From the NCBI GenBank assembly GCA_964247055.1, contig OZ176052.1:7316001-7380000 (forward strand): a DNA stretch of 64,000 nucleotides. Direction: 5' to 3'. Made by a program: the position numbers and the translations under genes. A model generated the notes under the pieces. It worked only from the letters and a program-made list of their open reading frames with translations. It had not been told where the DNA came from and did not search any database. Positions 13,001-25,014 of this stretch are shown in pieces. Within the stretch, counting starts at the first letter, position 1, and the number at the start of each line of letters is the position of its first letter. Origin of the DNA: Paragordius varius (Eukaryota; Nematomorpha).

Positions 13001-15755
13001 TTTTTCAATATAAGCGCAGAATATCAATACTATTGTCAATTATTTTCTGAAGCCAATTATGTCGTATTGTTTTGTTTATGATCATTACTTTAATGCATTG
13101 ATTCTTATTTGGTTCCCCCCTTTAACTCTTTTGATAATCTCTCGGTGAAGTATTCAACAATTTTCCTTTGCGTCAAAAAATATATATTTCCAATTAATAA
13201 AGGTGTTATGCAAATCTGAAAGATACTTTATTTTTATATCATAATATTCTGTGTTATATGCAAATGTGAAATACATACCTTGGTTATATATCATTACTTT
13301 CACCGTTATTTGAATTGTATTATTTTCTATATTTTTTGTGTAATATGTAAATATTATAACCTTTGTTACTTAAAATTTTATTGATATAATGCAAATTATG
13401 TACAACTAAAATTACTATATAAACCCTAAAAAAACCAAATAAAGAATTCAGTTCATTTCACATTTCTTATATTATCTCCTCCTTTATCTTATAACATTGG
13501 TGGCAATTCGAGTACCGAACTAATCTAACAACTAATCTAACACAACAGTGGAACCTCCGGGTTCCAAACTCGGATGGTGGAGATAGAGTCCAAAGTGCAA
13601 CAACCATGACAATGTCAATTGCCAATATCACCAGCATGTCCATGAAAAAATATAATGATAATACCATTTATAGCAATGGTAATAATTTTAATCGATCACA
13701 ACAATCAAAACCTCGGACACATTCGCGCAAGGATTATGGGAGTGTTCATAAACAAATGTCCCGCCTGGAACCGCAATTGCAAATGCGGAAAACCCAACCA
13801 CTTCGCTAATGTAGATCAAAAAAACACTGCCAAAAATATGTTCAACCGCCAGTGCACTGAAAGCGAACGGGTAAGAATCTATAGCAACTTTGGAATCATT
13901 ATCAACAAATGGCTGGGGAGGACTCCCACATCATTCAACATTTGATGGATGGGTAAGTAAGATTGGCGCGGACAAGCTTGTAATAAGATTGATCGGTAAG
14001 ACGCCTACCTCCCCAGGCCGAGCTAAAGCTACACCCTCGACGATTTCAACAATAAGAGGATGTGTCAGTTACAAAAAGGACACAGTTAAGATTCTGACAC
14101 ATCCTCTTATTGTTGAAATCGTCGAGGGTGTAGCTTTAGCTCGGCCTGGGGAGGTAGGCGCTGGACCAGTTTAAAAGAAATGGTCTAGGGTGGCATGAGG
14201 CAGAGATCAAATGAAACACGTCGACACACATAACATAGGATGTTATCTTTCAAACCAAGATTCGTCGACACACCGCCTACTTAACGACACCGGTCACTCA
14301 AAAAAGTAGTAAGGATAACATTAATAGCAATAATGACAATATCAATGTAAATCCGCACGAGCGTCGTTACCCCGAGAGAATTCGGCGGAAGCCGGTCCGG
14401 TTCTCTTAAGGGGGAAGTGATGTTATGCAAATCTGAAAGATACTTTATTTTTATATCATAATATTCTGTGTTATATGCAAATGTGAAATACATACCTTGG
14501 TTATATATCATTACTTTCACCGTTATTTGAATTGTATTATTTTCTATATTTTTTGTGTAATATGTAAATATTATAACCTTTGTTACTTAAAATTTTATTG
14601 ATATAATGCAAATTATGTACAACTAAAATTACTATATAAACCCTAAAAAAACCAAATAAAGAATTCAGTTCATTTCACATTTCTTATATTATCTCCTCCT
14701 TTATCTTATAACAAAAGGTTAATTACGAAGCCTGTCAAAAAGCATTGTCCCCTGATATGTTAGCCACTGATATAGCCTATTATCTTGTGCGAAAAGGCGT
14801 AAATATTTTTGTTTTTATTTTTTATTTGCTTTTTTAGAAACATTCATTTTTTGTCGTTTTTAGGTTCCTTTCAGAGATGCTCATCATTGCGCTGGTAAAG
14901 TAGTAAGTTATGCGGAATCGATAAATAGTCCATTAGATAAACTTAAGCTTGAAGATTATAAAAGAATTAGGTATGTATTGGTTTTTTTGCATTTTAAATA
15001 TCATAAGCGTTTAAATGGGTTTTTTGAAACATTTACATGAATATTATGGGATTTGTTAATGATGAAAGTGAAATTTATTATCGAGTATCCTACCCAATAT
15101 TAGTAGTATATTTTTTGAGATAATTATATTTGCATATATATTTCATCTAATTTAAGCCGAAAAAAACTAAAAATTAATTTTATTTATTTTGTAGTTAGTA
15201 TGTCATATATAAAGTAACGAAGGTTAAATTCGTCGAGAGATAAAAAATCAATTTAAAAAGAGATACTTTATATATATATATTATAATTTGGGGGAGACGC
15301 AAACTTTTAGATACAGTGAAAAAATCATGGTTAGCAAACGCTATGTAAGTATTAATTTATGCGAAAAACAAAATGCGCCAAATAGTTGTTTATCAGTATT
15401 GTTGTCTTATTAAAAAGGAGTTAAGTGCCTAAATTTTTTAAAATTTATTTAGATTGATAATTTGCATGTAAAATGGATAAAAATATACAATGTAACTCCA
15501 TTTATATTTAGTTTTTGAGGTTACCTAATATCGGCGTTTTAAATTAATTAAGCGCTTTGTCAAATTTCATAAATGTGATCATATAAGTACTTATTGATAT
15601 ATTATAGCCCCCAATTTGATGCTGACATTTTGGACATATGGGATTATGAGAGGAGTGTAGAACAATACACTGCAATTGGCGGGACAAGTTCACAAAATGT
15701 TAAATTGCAAATCGATTATCTCAAATCATGGCTACGAAAATATCTTAAAATATAA
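7097..15755 (+). CDS. ASL: Argininosuccinate lyase
   Basis: Eight exons: 7097-7204, 7229-7399, 7520-8042, 8310-8424, 8780-9008, 14718-14798, 14864-14970, 15608-15755. All phases agree and total 1482 bases, 493 aa (human 464). The enzyme splits argininosuccinate into arginine and fumarate in the cytosol. Visible landmarks are the opening LWGGRF, the fumarase/ASL block [34 protein letters not shown] with the conserved histidine, [17 protein letters not shown], the signature loop [13 protein letters not shown] carrying the catalytic serine, [17 protein letters not shown], and [10 protein letters not shown] near the end. An Asn-rich insertion of about 26 residues lies just before [10 protein letters not shown]. 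Start: first ATG, two residues before LWGGRF. Intron 1 is 24 bases; intron 5 is 5.7 kb and holds two transposons. No lesion seen, so the gene should be active. Confidence 0.93.
7205..7228 (+). other. 24-base intron 1 of ASL
   Basis: GTAATG...TAATAG, 24 bases. Exon 1 ends LWEYDIK and exon 2 starts GSKSYA, matching human LWEVDVQ-GSKAYS without a gap. The intron contains in-frame TAA and TAG, so it must be removed. Confidence 0.85.
9095..12404 (+). mobile_element. Full-length RTE-like LINE inside ASL intron 5
   Basis: A 3.3 kb non-LTR retrotransposon flanked by a perfect 14-base target duplication (catactctttattt at 9081-9094 and 12405-12418). It starts with a GC-rich 5' segment (ggccaacaaagtcctattgc). 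An APE-type endonuclease frame runs 9413-10039 ([27 protein letters not shown]) and resumes after a frame change as [12 protein letters not shown]. The reverse transcriptase frame is 10753-12393 ([30 protein letters not shown], catalytic LFADDLVIM). A zinc-finger-like insert (about codons 297-330, [12 protein letters not shown]) lies between the palm and the VDSFVYLGD block. The length is normal for RTE. At least a frame change near 10030 (a short duplication) and stops at about 10370 and 10530 break the endonuclease-RT link, so this copy is probably dead though not old. It ends in a short attatccatc tail rather than poly(A). Confidence 0.85.
13204..14713 (+). mobile_element. Young non-autonomous LTR retrotransposon (Gypsy-like, TRIM-sized)
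   Basis: A 1510-base element with two 293-base LTRs (13204-13496 and 14421-14713). Reading them side by side I found no difference, so insertion is recent. LTRs start TGTTATGC and end ATAACA, and the 5-base target duplication AAAGG lies on both sides (13199-13203, 14714-14718). A purine tract (aagggggaagtga) abuts the right LTR. The 924-base interior has a stretch resembling a Gypsy-type gag zinc knuckle near 13760-13800 and no polymerase, so the element would depend on enzymes from elsewhere. It is treated as a fossil: broken or never coding, whole at its ends. It lies in ASL intron 5, ending 4 bases before exon 6. Confidence 0.88.
14002..14160. repeat. Perfect 67-base inverted repeat inside the LTR element
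   Basis: Arms 14002-14068 and 14094-14160 are exact reverse complements over 67 bases, around a 25-base loop. The arms are clearly GC-richer than their surroundings. RNA of either strand could fold into a long hairpin. Confidence 0.85.
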
Positions 15756-17124
15756 TAATTATTTGTCGTAATATTTTATAACATAATGTATGATCCATAA
15801 ATTTAATATAAATATAGATGTGCTTTATTGCGTTGTTAAATAATTTGTTTTTAGTATTGATTTATGTTTATTTTGCAAAGCCAAAAACATAGATTAAATT
15901 TGATATACAAACATATTATCACCGTAATTTTTGCAAGAGCTAGCATATTTGACCAATATTTTTACAAATTTTCAATTATATTTTTTTATTTATTTTTTCA
16001 ATAAATCTATCCAAAACACATATTTAACTCCTGAAATACTCATTAAGTTTTGTAAATATTTTAAATATTTATAATTTTTAATATAATTTAAGATATTGAG
16101 GACGAGTTTTAATTAATACATAAGTTAACTCGTGTAAAATAAATAAATTTATTAAAATAATAAAATATTTCGGACCTTACTGATAATTTATCAATTATAT
16201 AAAAATATTAAAAATGAAAATAAAATTAAATAAACAATTACAATTTTTTCTTAAAACAGTTTTATACAGTATTTACCATTCTTTGAAATATCATGAAGTA
16301 AGCCTCAACAAAATTTTGCTAAAAATTAAATTTATAAACAAAATATGCATATTAATCTAGCATATATTTTTAACGCAAAATATCGGCATTTTTGCGTTGG
16401 TTTTGAAAGAACCAGCCGATTTTATAAGGAGAAAATTTGAGACTTTCGGAGTTCATATTTAAATAAATTTTATTAAGTTACTTCGTGGATACAAAACTCC
16501 GAATATGGAGTCCTAATTTATCCGTCCATTAATATCATATATTTTGATGATATTTTTTGAAATAAAATATTAAGCTATTATAAAATTTTTAAATATAAGG
16601 TGCGCTATTGCGCTTTTACGTTATCAGCAATTATCAAAAGGGGAAATTCCTATTACATTCGTAAAACCCAAAACCAAAAGAACTATTGATTCCTGATAGA
16701 TTTATATATCAGAATATAATTTCATCGATTTTTCCTCCGATTTCGGACGCAACATTATATATGTGGGTCACGAAAGTCTTAAATTTTCGAACCCGTTTAA
16801 ATAAACAAATTATCTAGTACTTAAAAATGCTAATATTGTGTGATTAGCTATATTTTGACAATAAAAATATTTTTAAAGAATCGGATATTTTGCTTAACAC
16901 TCCATAACCTTTTGGGATAGTTTTATAGCCCAAAGCGATTTGAAACTTAAATATGTTAAAAATATCTAAGCTATTAACCCGAATTTAAAAATATATTATC
17001 TTTAAACTTTTAGGCGCACAATGTTAAATCGTTTTATTGTTGTTTATAACCGGCCAGATCTATTATTTAGCTAAAACTTAGTCTAATAGATATTAAAAAC
17101 CTAAAATAAAAAAACACTAGCAAT
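15756..17124. other. Intergenic DNA with small repeat pieces
   Basis: AT-rich. It holds a piece of the MITE family described at 18704-18973 (about 16290-16440, with the shared words tcaacaaaattttgctaaaa and agcatatat). It also holds the detached LINE tail listed separately. No gene seen. Confidence 0.5.
16478..16529 (+). mobile_element. Detached 3' tail of the same RTE-like LINE
   Basis: The stretch around ggatacaaaactccgaatat and the following gagtcctaa matches the last 50 bases of the 9095-12404 LINE, with a few differences. It is a severely 5'-truncated copy of that family. Confidence 0.7.
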
Positions 17125-20100
17125 CAATTAACCCATTTAAAATCGGGTGCTGGAATGTGCCATCATTAACAGAAACTAAACAGGTTATAAGGAAAGAGAT
17201 ATGGAAAGATTGAACTTAGATATACTTAGCGGAGACTAGGCAAAAAAGTAGCGCGAAAGCACAAAACATATACCTTGCTAAGATCGGGAGAGAGGATCAA
17301 AAATCAGAAGACATTGCTGTACTAATAAAAAGCGAATATCATTAATTAACCCAGAATCATGAATATTTGGCTGAATGCGAACCACTTAAATTTACATACA
17401 TAGTAGTCTATGCTCCTATGTCAAATGCTCCTAAAGAAGACATAAAGGATTTTTATGCAAAGCTGCAAATAGTTTTGGATGAAACGAAGAAAGGAGATAT
17501 GATTATCATAGGAGTGAATGGAACGGCAAAGTTGGTAGAGGTACACGAGATAAAATACTCGGGACATATAGATTGGGAAAACGAAACGAGGCTGAGGAAG
17601 CATTAATTAATTTTTGCCGGGAAAACGAGATGATGGTAACCAACACATGGTTTCCACAACACTATAGGATGCTATACACATGGACCTATCCATGCGGTAA
17701 ATACAGAAATCAAATCGATTTTATAATATGTCTACAAAAATGGAAAAGCCATATGCGCGATAAGCAGTGATTGCTTTACCGATCAAGAGCTATTAATAAC
17801 AAAAATGTAACTTAAAATTAAAAATAATGTAACAGATATGACACCCGGCACATATCAAATAGTTTCGATCTGAAACAAAGGAGATATTGGATAAATTAGA
17901 CAATGAATGTAGTTCCGAACAACTATGGTTAACTCTAAAAAATGTGTTTGATGAAGTGGCAAAGATAAAAGTGCAAAGGTAAAGAGTAATGTGACCAGAT
18001 AGGCTGTTTTTTGCAGTACAGTACTGGGTTTTCAGAAAAAAACTGCGCCTGTACTGCGCCAACTTTTGTACTGCTTTTTGAAATTAAAAAAAAATAATTT
18101 TTTATAAATATATATTTATTACCTTTTTTCAGAAAAATTATTTGGAATTTAAGGTAATACCCTTTGTAAAAATAACCCAGAATTTTTTCAAGAAACGGTT
18201 TATTTTGCGGTAAAAAACTAAGATTAGCCTATTTTTAATTAGTTAATATTTTTTTCCGCTCGGATTATACATAAATTTGGGTTTTGGATCGGTCAAACTG
18301 GTTAGGATCGCAGCCTTTCGCGCAGTGGCAAAACTATAAATCTCTGACTCCACCGTAAAATTCAGGGCAATGGCCCTTTCACTTAGGGCTTCCGCAAAAA
18401 AGAGGTGCCTCAAAATTTAAAATTAACAAAATTAATTTATGATATTATAAATGTTTGATCAGGTGAAAGTTCATTTTTTGTTTTAATTATTAAAGGGAAA
18501 ATTATATAGAAAATTGTTATTCCCGTAACATATATAAAATTTATTATATATGGCATATGATTTCGAAATAAGCTTTTTTTGTATTAAATTAAGAGTTTTT
18601 ACGTTTTCTAACTCATTAGGTGGGAGGTATGATATTTTTTAATTTTTTCCTAAACTTTAATTTTTATTAGTTTTCTTATTTTTTGCATAAACAAAATTGA
18701 GATATTTTGTTGAAGCGTACTTCAAATTATTTTGAAGCATGATGGAAACGGATAACACTTTAAGATATAATAATACCCTTTTTCTAATAATTCGATGATG
18801 TTGAACATTACTATAGGCTGAGAATTTTAATTTAAAGCTTTGTTTGCTTGCAAATTTTGGTTTTTTTGTAAAAAATATAATCAAAATTCTGAGTTATAAG
18901 TGTTATAACATCTCAACCATTTATATCGTTTCCATCATGTTCAAAATAATATGAAGTACGGCTTCAACAAAATTTTACTAAAAAATAATTTTAAAAGTAT
19001 GCATTTCTTCAAAAATTTAATATCAAAATTTAGCATATATTTAAAATTTTACAATGTCGGAATTTTTGCGTTTATTATAAGAAAACAGTTCAATTCAAAA
19101 GAGCCAAATTCAGAGCCCACATCTAAAAACCTAAAGCACCATGATAATCCTGATATTTTCCTATTAGAATATCCATAATTCATTTGGATATTTTTTTGTG
19201 GAAACTGTTTAATATCAGGCAAAGTATGTTATAATTTTGTACTGCGTCAAAGCTTAAAATATCTGGTGAAATTAGTAAAGTGGAAAGATGATAAATTGAT
19301 ATTAGAAAAGAATTCGGAGACAGAAAAGCGGAAAAGCTATATCAAGGGGTGATAATAATATGGTTAAAATATTAACAAATAATTTCAACGACAAACAAGG
19401 AAGGATTACCGAGATTTTCTCAAACAATCTATAGAAATGGATGAAAAAGAGGACTAGTCAGCCAATGTTCCACAGACTGAATCAAATGACTCACTAATCC
19501 CATATATCATCCCAGATTAAAAAGAGAATGACACTATATTGTGCATACAAACAGAAGTAGGGAAATGATGGAGGGATTACACCCAAAACCTTTATCGAGC
19601 GCCTTAAACAAAAGGATTACTATTAAAAGAGGAAGACCGTGATCAATATATCCTAAGAGCGGAGGTTGAATTTGCTTAAAACATATTCATCACAAGAAAG
19701 CGATGGGATTAGACAATATCCCAATAGATCCCATAAATGCTATTCCTGTAGAAACGTTACACAAGCTATGCCAAAAAGTGTGGGAAACATGTGAGTGGCC
19801 AAACGACTGGGTATCATCTGCGTATCTCCCAATATACAAAAAGGTGATGTACTCCAGTGCGAAAACTACCGAAACATAGATCTTATTAGCCATTTAGTAA
19901 GGCCATGCTAAAAATTATACTAAACAGAGGCACAGTATTACGCAGCCAGAAAAACCAGAAAATCAGAAGGAAAACAGCACAAGAGGCCATATATCAAACA
20001 TGAGAGGGATAGAAATATTTAGAAGTTTCACAAAGAATTTATGCATGGTTTTATCGATTATAAACAAGCTTTTAATTCGATAAATTATGGATCCTTATGA

Positions 20101-20970
20101 ACACAGAAGTTACTAGGGGTATCGTCCCACTTAATATGATTCATTCTCTATAAACAAAAACAGACTACTAGAACATCAGCGGGGGCACAGAGGAATTACC
20201 TATATTGAAATGAGTGACAATGGTGTTGTCCTTATCCCCTTATCTGTTCAATATGTGCACAGAAAGAAATGAAAATATATTGTAGTAGATAGGAGGGAAA
20301 ACAATGATATATTTTAGGTTTGCAGACGATACCACCCTTATAGCGGAAAGCGTAAGCGATTTAATTAAATTGATCGAAAAGATTCGGAAGGAATTGAGTT
20401 ATTTTATGCTTAACCATAATAAAACCAATATATTAAGCAAGATTGGTATAGATGGGGTAGAAAAAGTGGTTAATCGACTAACATTTTTGGGTCCTATAAT
20501 TTCCGAGCATCGCTCTTCAACTCCGGATATCAGAAAGAGTATAGGATTGGATAGGGCGATGATGAAATTAATAAAGATCCGGAAAAACAAAAGTGTGGGA
20601 GTTGAAACTAAAAAAAAGATTACTCGGTTGTTTTGTTCTTCCGTTCACACGTGGATGTGAGAGCTGGACTCTCAGAAAAGGAGCCAAGAAATTCTGATGG
20701 CTCTTGAAATGAGCTATTGGCGTAGGATGCTAGGACACACATGGAAAGATAAAATTAATAATGGAAAACTAGTATACAGATAAATACACAAATACATTAG
20801 AGAAAATTTACAAAGAATGTTACCAAATTTTGGTCGTGTCATGCGATCTACACTATTTTTGAAGGTATAAAGGCAGAGGAAACGAGACCGACCACCGATA
20901 AGTGGATAGACATATAAAAGAGGAAACTAAGAGGACAAAGAACGAGATTAATGTAGCGATATAAATAGAA
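17125..20970 (+). mobile_element. Old, split copy of a second RTE-like LINE family
   Basis: Endonuclease pieces run from about 17130 to 17990 (IGCWN, YIVVYAPMSNAPKED, LINFCRENEMMVTNTWF, YTWTYPCGKYRNQIDFIIC). Reverse transcriptase pieces run from about 19620 to 20970 (KKAMGLDNIP, ETCEWPNDW, FRFADDTTLIAE, SSTPDIRKSIGLDRA). These match the younger copy at 58547-60081 closely. The two halves are separated by about 1.27 kb of foreign, MITE-bearing sequence (about 17985-19250). Many stops and frame changes make it inactive. Confidence 0.75.
18704..18973. mobile_element. 270-base MITE with ~48-base terminal inverted repeats
   Basis: The left end (attttgttgaagcgtacttc) and right end (gaagtacggcttcaacaaaa) are imperfect inverted repeats extending to gatggaaacg / cgtttccatc. 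The end sequence recurs near 16300, 45335 and 46200 (the last inverted), so it is a dispersed family. It lies inside the insertion that splits the old LINE. Confidence 0.7.
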
Positions 20971-22998
20971 GGAAGTGATCAATTATATCCAAAACTCGTT
21001 TAAGACTTGGGAAAACTATCCAAAACGATAGATGATTGATTTTTTTGGAGTAATTTACATATGTTGAAGCCCTAGCCATGGGATTAAAAAAGCCCTTAGT
21101 TTTCCCTTTAATCAAAAATATATATAATCATCTTTAATTCATATGGTTTCCTGTGTTTTCTGAAAATTAGCTTCGAATCCTGGTTTTTTTGGTGTGTATT
21201 TTACAAAGGGTGCAGCACTACCCAATGATCTTTTACGAAGCGGAAAACTTTTGCCTTTAACTTTATTGAATCCATATAGTATTATAGCTTAAATAACTTA
21301 GAAGCCACGTTGTTTTTATATGCTGGCGTATTCGACATAGGATAAAACCCGAACCAGGGTTAGTTTTAAAGCCATTTTTCATATGGTGACGTTAAAAAAG
21401 TTAAATCCTGCGGTTTATTTAAAAAACCCCTGGGTAAAATTTCTTCATTTATATCGAAAATAAATAAATACCCCCAGATTTTCTAAAAATAAACTTATAA
21501 GCCCTGTTATTTACAAATGAAGGCGTATTCGACAAGGTGTTTTGGCGGATCAGGGGCGGAGCCCTGCATCGGGATTTTTAAAAAATAACCGTTGTTAAAA
21601 AATTTTCCTCGGAAATATAAAATCACGATAGAAACCATATGTATAGCTTATTTGAAAATCAACTTCAATGGCATGTTATTTTTTTATAGTTTCCTATATA
21701 GAGTTTGGAGCCCCTAACGCGGCTTATTTCATAAAAATCCCTGACCAAAACTGCTTTAAATTGGAAATATCTTAAAATATTTGTAATCGATATGGTCTCC
21801 CTTTTCTGAAAATTAGCGTCAAGCCACGCCGTTTTAATTGGTGCGCATTTAACATAAGGAGGGGCCATGATCTACGGGTTGTTTAAAAAAGCGCTAGACA
21901 AAAATTTGCATCTCACAACTTTGGTGAAAATTGCTTCAAATATTTATATTGAGACATATATTTTTGGAAAAAATGTTATTAATACGAGGGGAGCGGAGAA
22001 AATTTCAAAAATGTGGGTCGACTATGTTTGGCGCTTAAAACATTAGTTTGAATAATATACACGTTTTCCGGAATATAATTGCCTCAAAGGCACGATATTG
22101 GGAATCTCTCCCTTAAAACATATTTTACACCGGTTGGGTCTGAAAGGGCCTTCAAAAATGACCCGATTATAATGGACCCATTTATAATAAATTACCCGCA
22201 TGTATGTGCGTACCGCTAAAAATTTGAAATCTCTGATTTGAAACAATATACTCACTAAATCTTACTAAAATTGATAGTTTTAATCAATTTTTTGAATAAG
22301 CCTATCCAGTTAGCAACAAACTAGAATAAGTGTTTAATTGTTTTCCCTTTTTTTCTCTTATATTCGTAATATATTAAAATATTTTTGAAAGCTTAATATT
22401 TTATTTATTGAACTCTGGTATTAATGATCTCACACGTTTTCCAGAAAATGGTCTCAAAGCCAACATTCGATATTTTTATAAATAAAAAATATATCAACTT
22501 TCACCTGTCGCTTGACTTCGTCCCCAATATTATCTATGAATTTATTACACGGTGCGCATCTAAATTGCTGAATTAAATTTTGATATTAATATAGACTTTT
22601 TGATGTATGGCATTGGCTGACGCAACAACCTCTCCAGGCTTGAATCGAACAATGACTGTAAATCCTTAATGACCCCGATCTTTAAAACTTACCGGAAAAA
22701 CTTCAATAACTGTGGCCAACTCAGCTCTTGAAGCTGCGCTGATGAACGCGATTACGATTATACCCCGAAAACCTCGATCACTTTTAAGCTCTTGACAACG
22801 AGGAAACGCACCAGAGTTACTAATCCTATCTCGTTGGAAACCAACGCAAAACTTCTATGCTATATGACGATGACATCGGAACCGCTGATATTTGAGGGCT
22901 GATTACCAATATTCAACTTTTATTTGAACCGGATACTTTGCTCCAGATTGAATGGTACTATTGCGAAGTCGGTAGTATTTTAAGGTTAATTCCCACTG
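20971..22998. repeat. Decayed satellite-like repeat, period roughly 180-200 bases
   Basis: The same words return in altered form: catatggtttcc / ctgaaaattagc near 21145 and 21790-21825, ggcgtattcgaca near 21325 and 21515, and a shared 'gggcatttaaaaaa'-style block. Less decayed relatives lie at 24640-24960 (ggggtctccgatttc, cctcaaagctcaa). No frame is coding. Boundaries are approximate. Confidence 0.45.
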
Positions 22999-23004
22999 CT
23001 GGAT

Positions 23005-23340
23005 AAGGTATAAATTTTATTTTACAACGCTCTGTTAATGTCAGTTAGTATTGATGTAATTAAGGTATAAATTTTATTTTACAACGCTTTGTTAATGTCA
23101 GTATTGATATAATTAAGTTATAAATTTTTATTTCACAACGCTTTGTTAATGTCAGTATTGATATAATTAAGGTATAAATTTTTATTTCACAACGCTCTGT
23201 TAATGTCAGTTAGTATTCATGTAATTAAGGTATAAATTTTTATTTTACAACGCTTTGTTAATGTCAGTAGTAATGTAATTAAGGTACAAATTTTTATTTT
23301 ACAACGCTCTGTTAAAGTCAGTTAGTATTGATGTAATATT
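23005..23340. repeat. Minisatellite, six units of 53-58 bases
   Basis: Six head-to-tail copies beginning aaggtataaattt and containing acaacgctctgttaatgtca. Copies differ by a few bases and by the optional word gtta in the middle (53-base against 57-58-base forms). There is no spacer diversity, so it is a plain tandem repeat. Confidence 0.9.
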
Positions 23341-23889
23341 TACAACAAAATCTGTTAATGGTAAACACCTATACAGTTAGTTAAGAATATAGACTGCTTC
23401 CCACAGATATCCCACGAACAAAATGTACCACTGAATGTATAAAGCATGCAGATTATTAGCCAATTATTGTGGGACGACGTCCTGGAAAGCAATGTTGGAG
23501 CCGCTGATATTTGAGCAGGGCTGGTTACCAATCTCCGACATCTCTGTTGGTCGGAGTTGAGACTTAGCTCAGAGCAAGCTCAACGACCACTTATCCCGGG
23601 TTAGCGTCCCAGTTGAAGGTACAACTGAAACATGGTCGCACGAAGGGGTAACGTTGACGCTTGTAATGTCTAATATCTCCAAAATTGGTTTACCTAAAGG
23701 CCATACTCATTTAGAAGCAAAAGAAGACCCCCTTCCACACCAAAGATAAGAGCTTAAAATTAACTCTACATTTGACCCGACATAGACCTTTGTCATTACT
23801 TTCTGGAGTAATCAAACCCTGTTTGTACGGTTATTTAAACTCAAATATTGCTTTTACCTACCTAACCAGGCGATATTAACATTTCTTTT

Positions 23890-23890
<1 letters not shown>
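23341..23890. other. GC-richer unclassified repeat fragment
   Basis: Less AT-rich than its surroundings. The phrase ccgctgatatttga with a following 'ggctg.ttaccaat' occurs at about 22880 and 23502, so both flanks of the minisatellite come from one repeat family. No protein similarity was recognised. Confidence 0.4.

Positions 23891-23891
<1 letters not shown>

Positions 23892-23957
<66 letters not shown>
23892..23957. repeat. (AT)n microsatellite
   Basis: About 33 perfect AT dinucleotides. Slippage-prone; the true length may differ from the assembly. Confidence 0.95.
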
Positions 23958-23958
<1 letters not shown>

Positions 23959-25014
23959 TTATTAACTATACTAACTCCCATTAACACATCTAACATGAAG
24001 GCATTTATTTATGTATGTAGATACTAACGTCAAACCCAACCTCCGATGTGTTTCCCCGCTCTGAAGCTCAATGCATTACGGGTGGGTAGGGATTGCCTTG
24101 ACGGCAGGTGGCCGACGATCTTCCGACGCTACACCCTTTACTTGTTTACTTGATATTAATATATCTGTTCAATTCAATCGATTGGGGCTGCCCTTATTTT
24201 GGTCTCCCAGAGTCAAAAGTTAAAATAGCTTACAATGTTTTATAATTAAATTTCAACTAAAATATCTTTCAAAGTAGATTATTTACAAAATTGATCTCTG
24301 CGATATGAAACTACCCCAATAAGTAAACTCGGACAAAAAAGGCAAAAAGTCATGAAGTGTAAAATATTTAAAACTATAAAATTTCGATCACCGTATTTTA
24401 TGTTATTTTGATGTAAAAATGATATAAAAGCACTTAAAAGTAATATAAATATGCTTTTTTGCTGAGCATTTTCATTACAGAATTTAAATTATTACATTGG
24501 TTCTTCTTTAAATATTATTAAAATATATGTTGTTTTTATTTTGTACATGTATAAACTAAATAGCTAACACTTTTTCGAAATGAAAATAATATGATTCATT
24601 ACCTATATTCTGTATGAGAAAATATTTGTTACACAAAAAAGGGCTTATTTACCGTCAGCGCTCTGGTAAAACATTAAAAAAGTAAACTATTGAAACGAAC
24701 ACACGTTTTACGGACACCTCCTGGAAACAAAAAATTTTGGGGACTTCCATTTTTTCAAAAATTTGATTTTTACACGGTTGGGGTAAAAAAACTGAGAGCC
24801 TAATTTAAAAAAAAACTTAATCACGGTCGGCATATTCATAATTGTTTAATAATTTTTCCTTGTAATCGGAATGGGGTCTCCGATTTCTTTAAGCGTTCCT
24901 CAAAGCTCAACCTCTTATTTTAATTAATAATAGATAGGCGTGAATAAAATAAATTATGGCACCCGATCCACAAGGCGTATAATAATTCACGCGTAATATA
25001 TCCTGTTTTTCTAA

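Noticed and set aside
18312-18330. U4 snRNA-like start (cgcagtggca)
   Set aside because: Only about 10 bases match; the U6-pairing segment and Sm site do not follow.
23005-23340. Regular repeats that could suggest a CRISPR array
   Set aside because: Whole units repeat head to tail with no unique spacers and no cas genes; the genome is eukaryotic.
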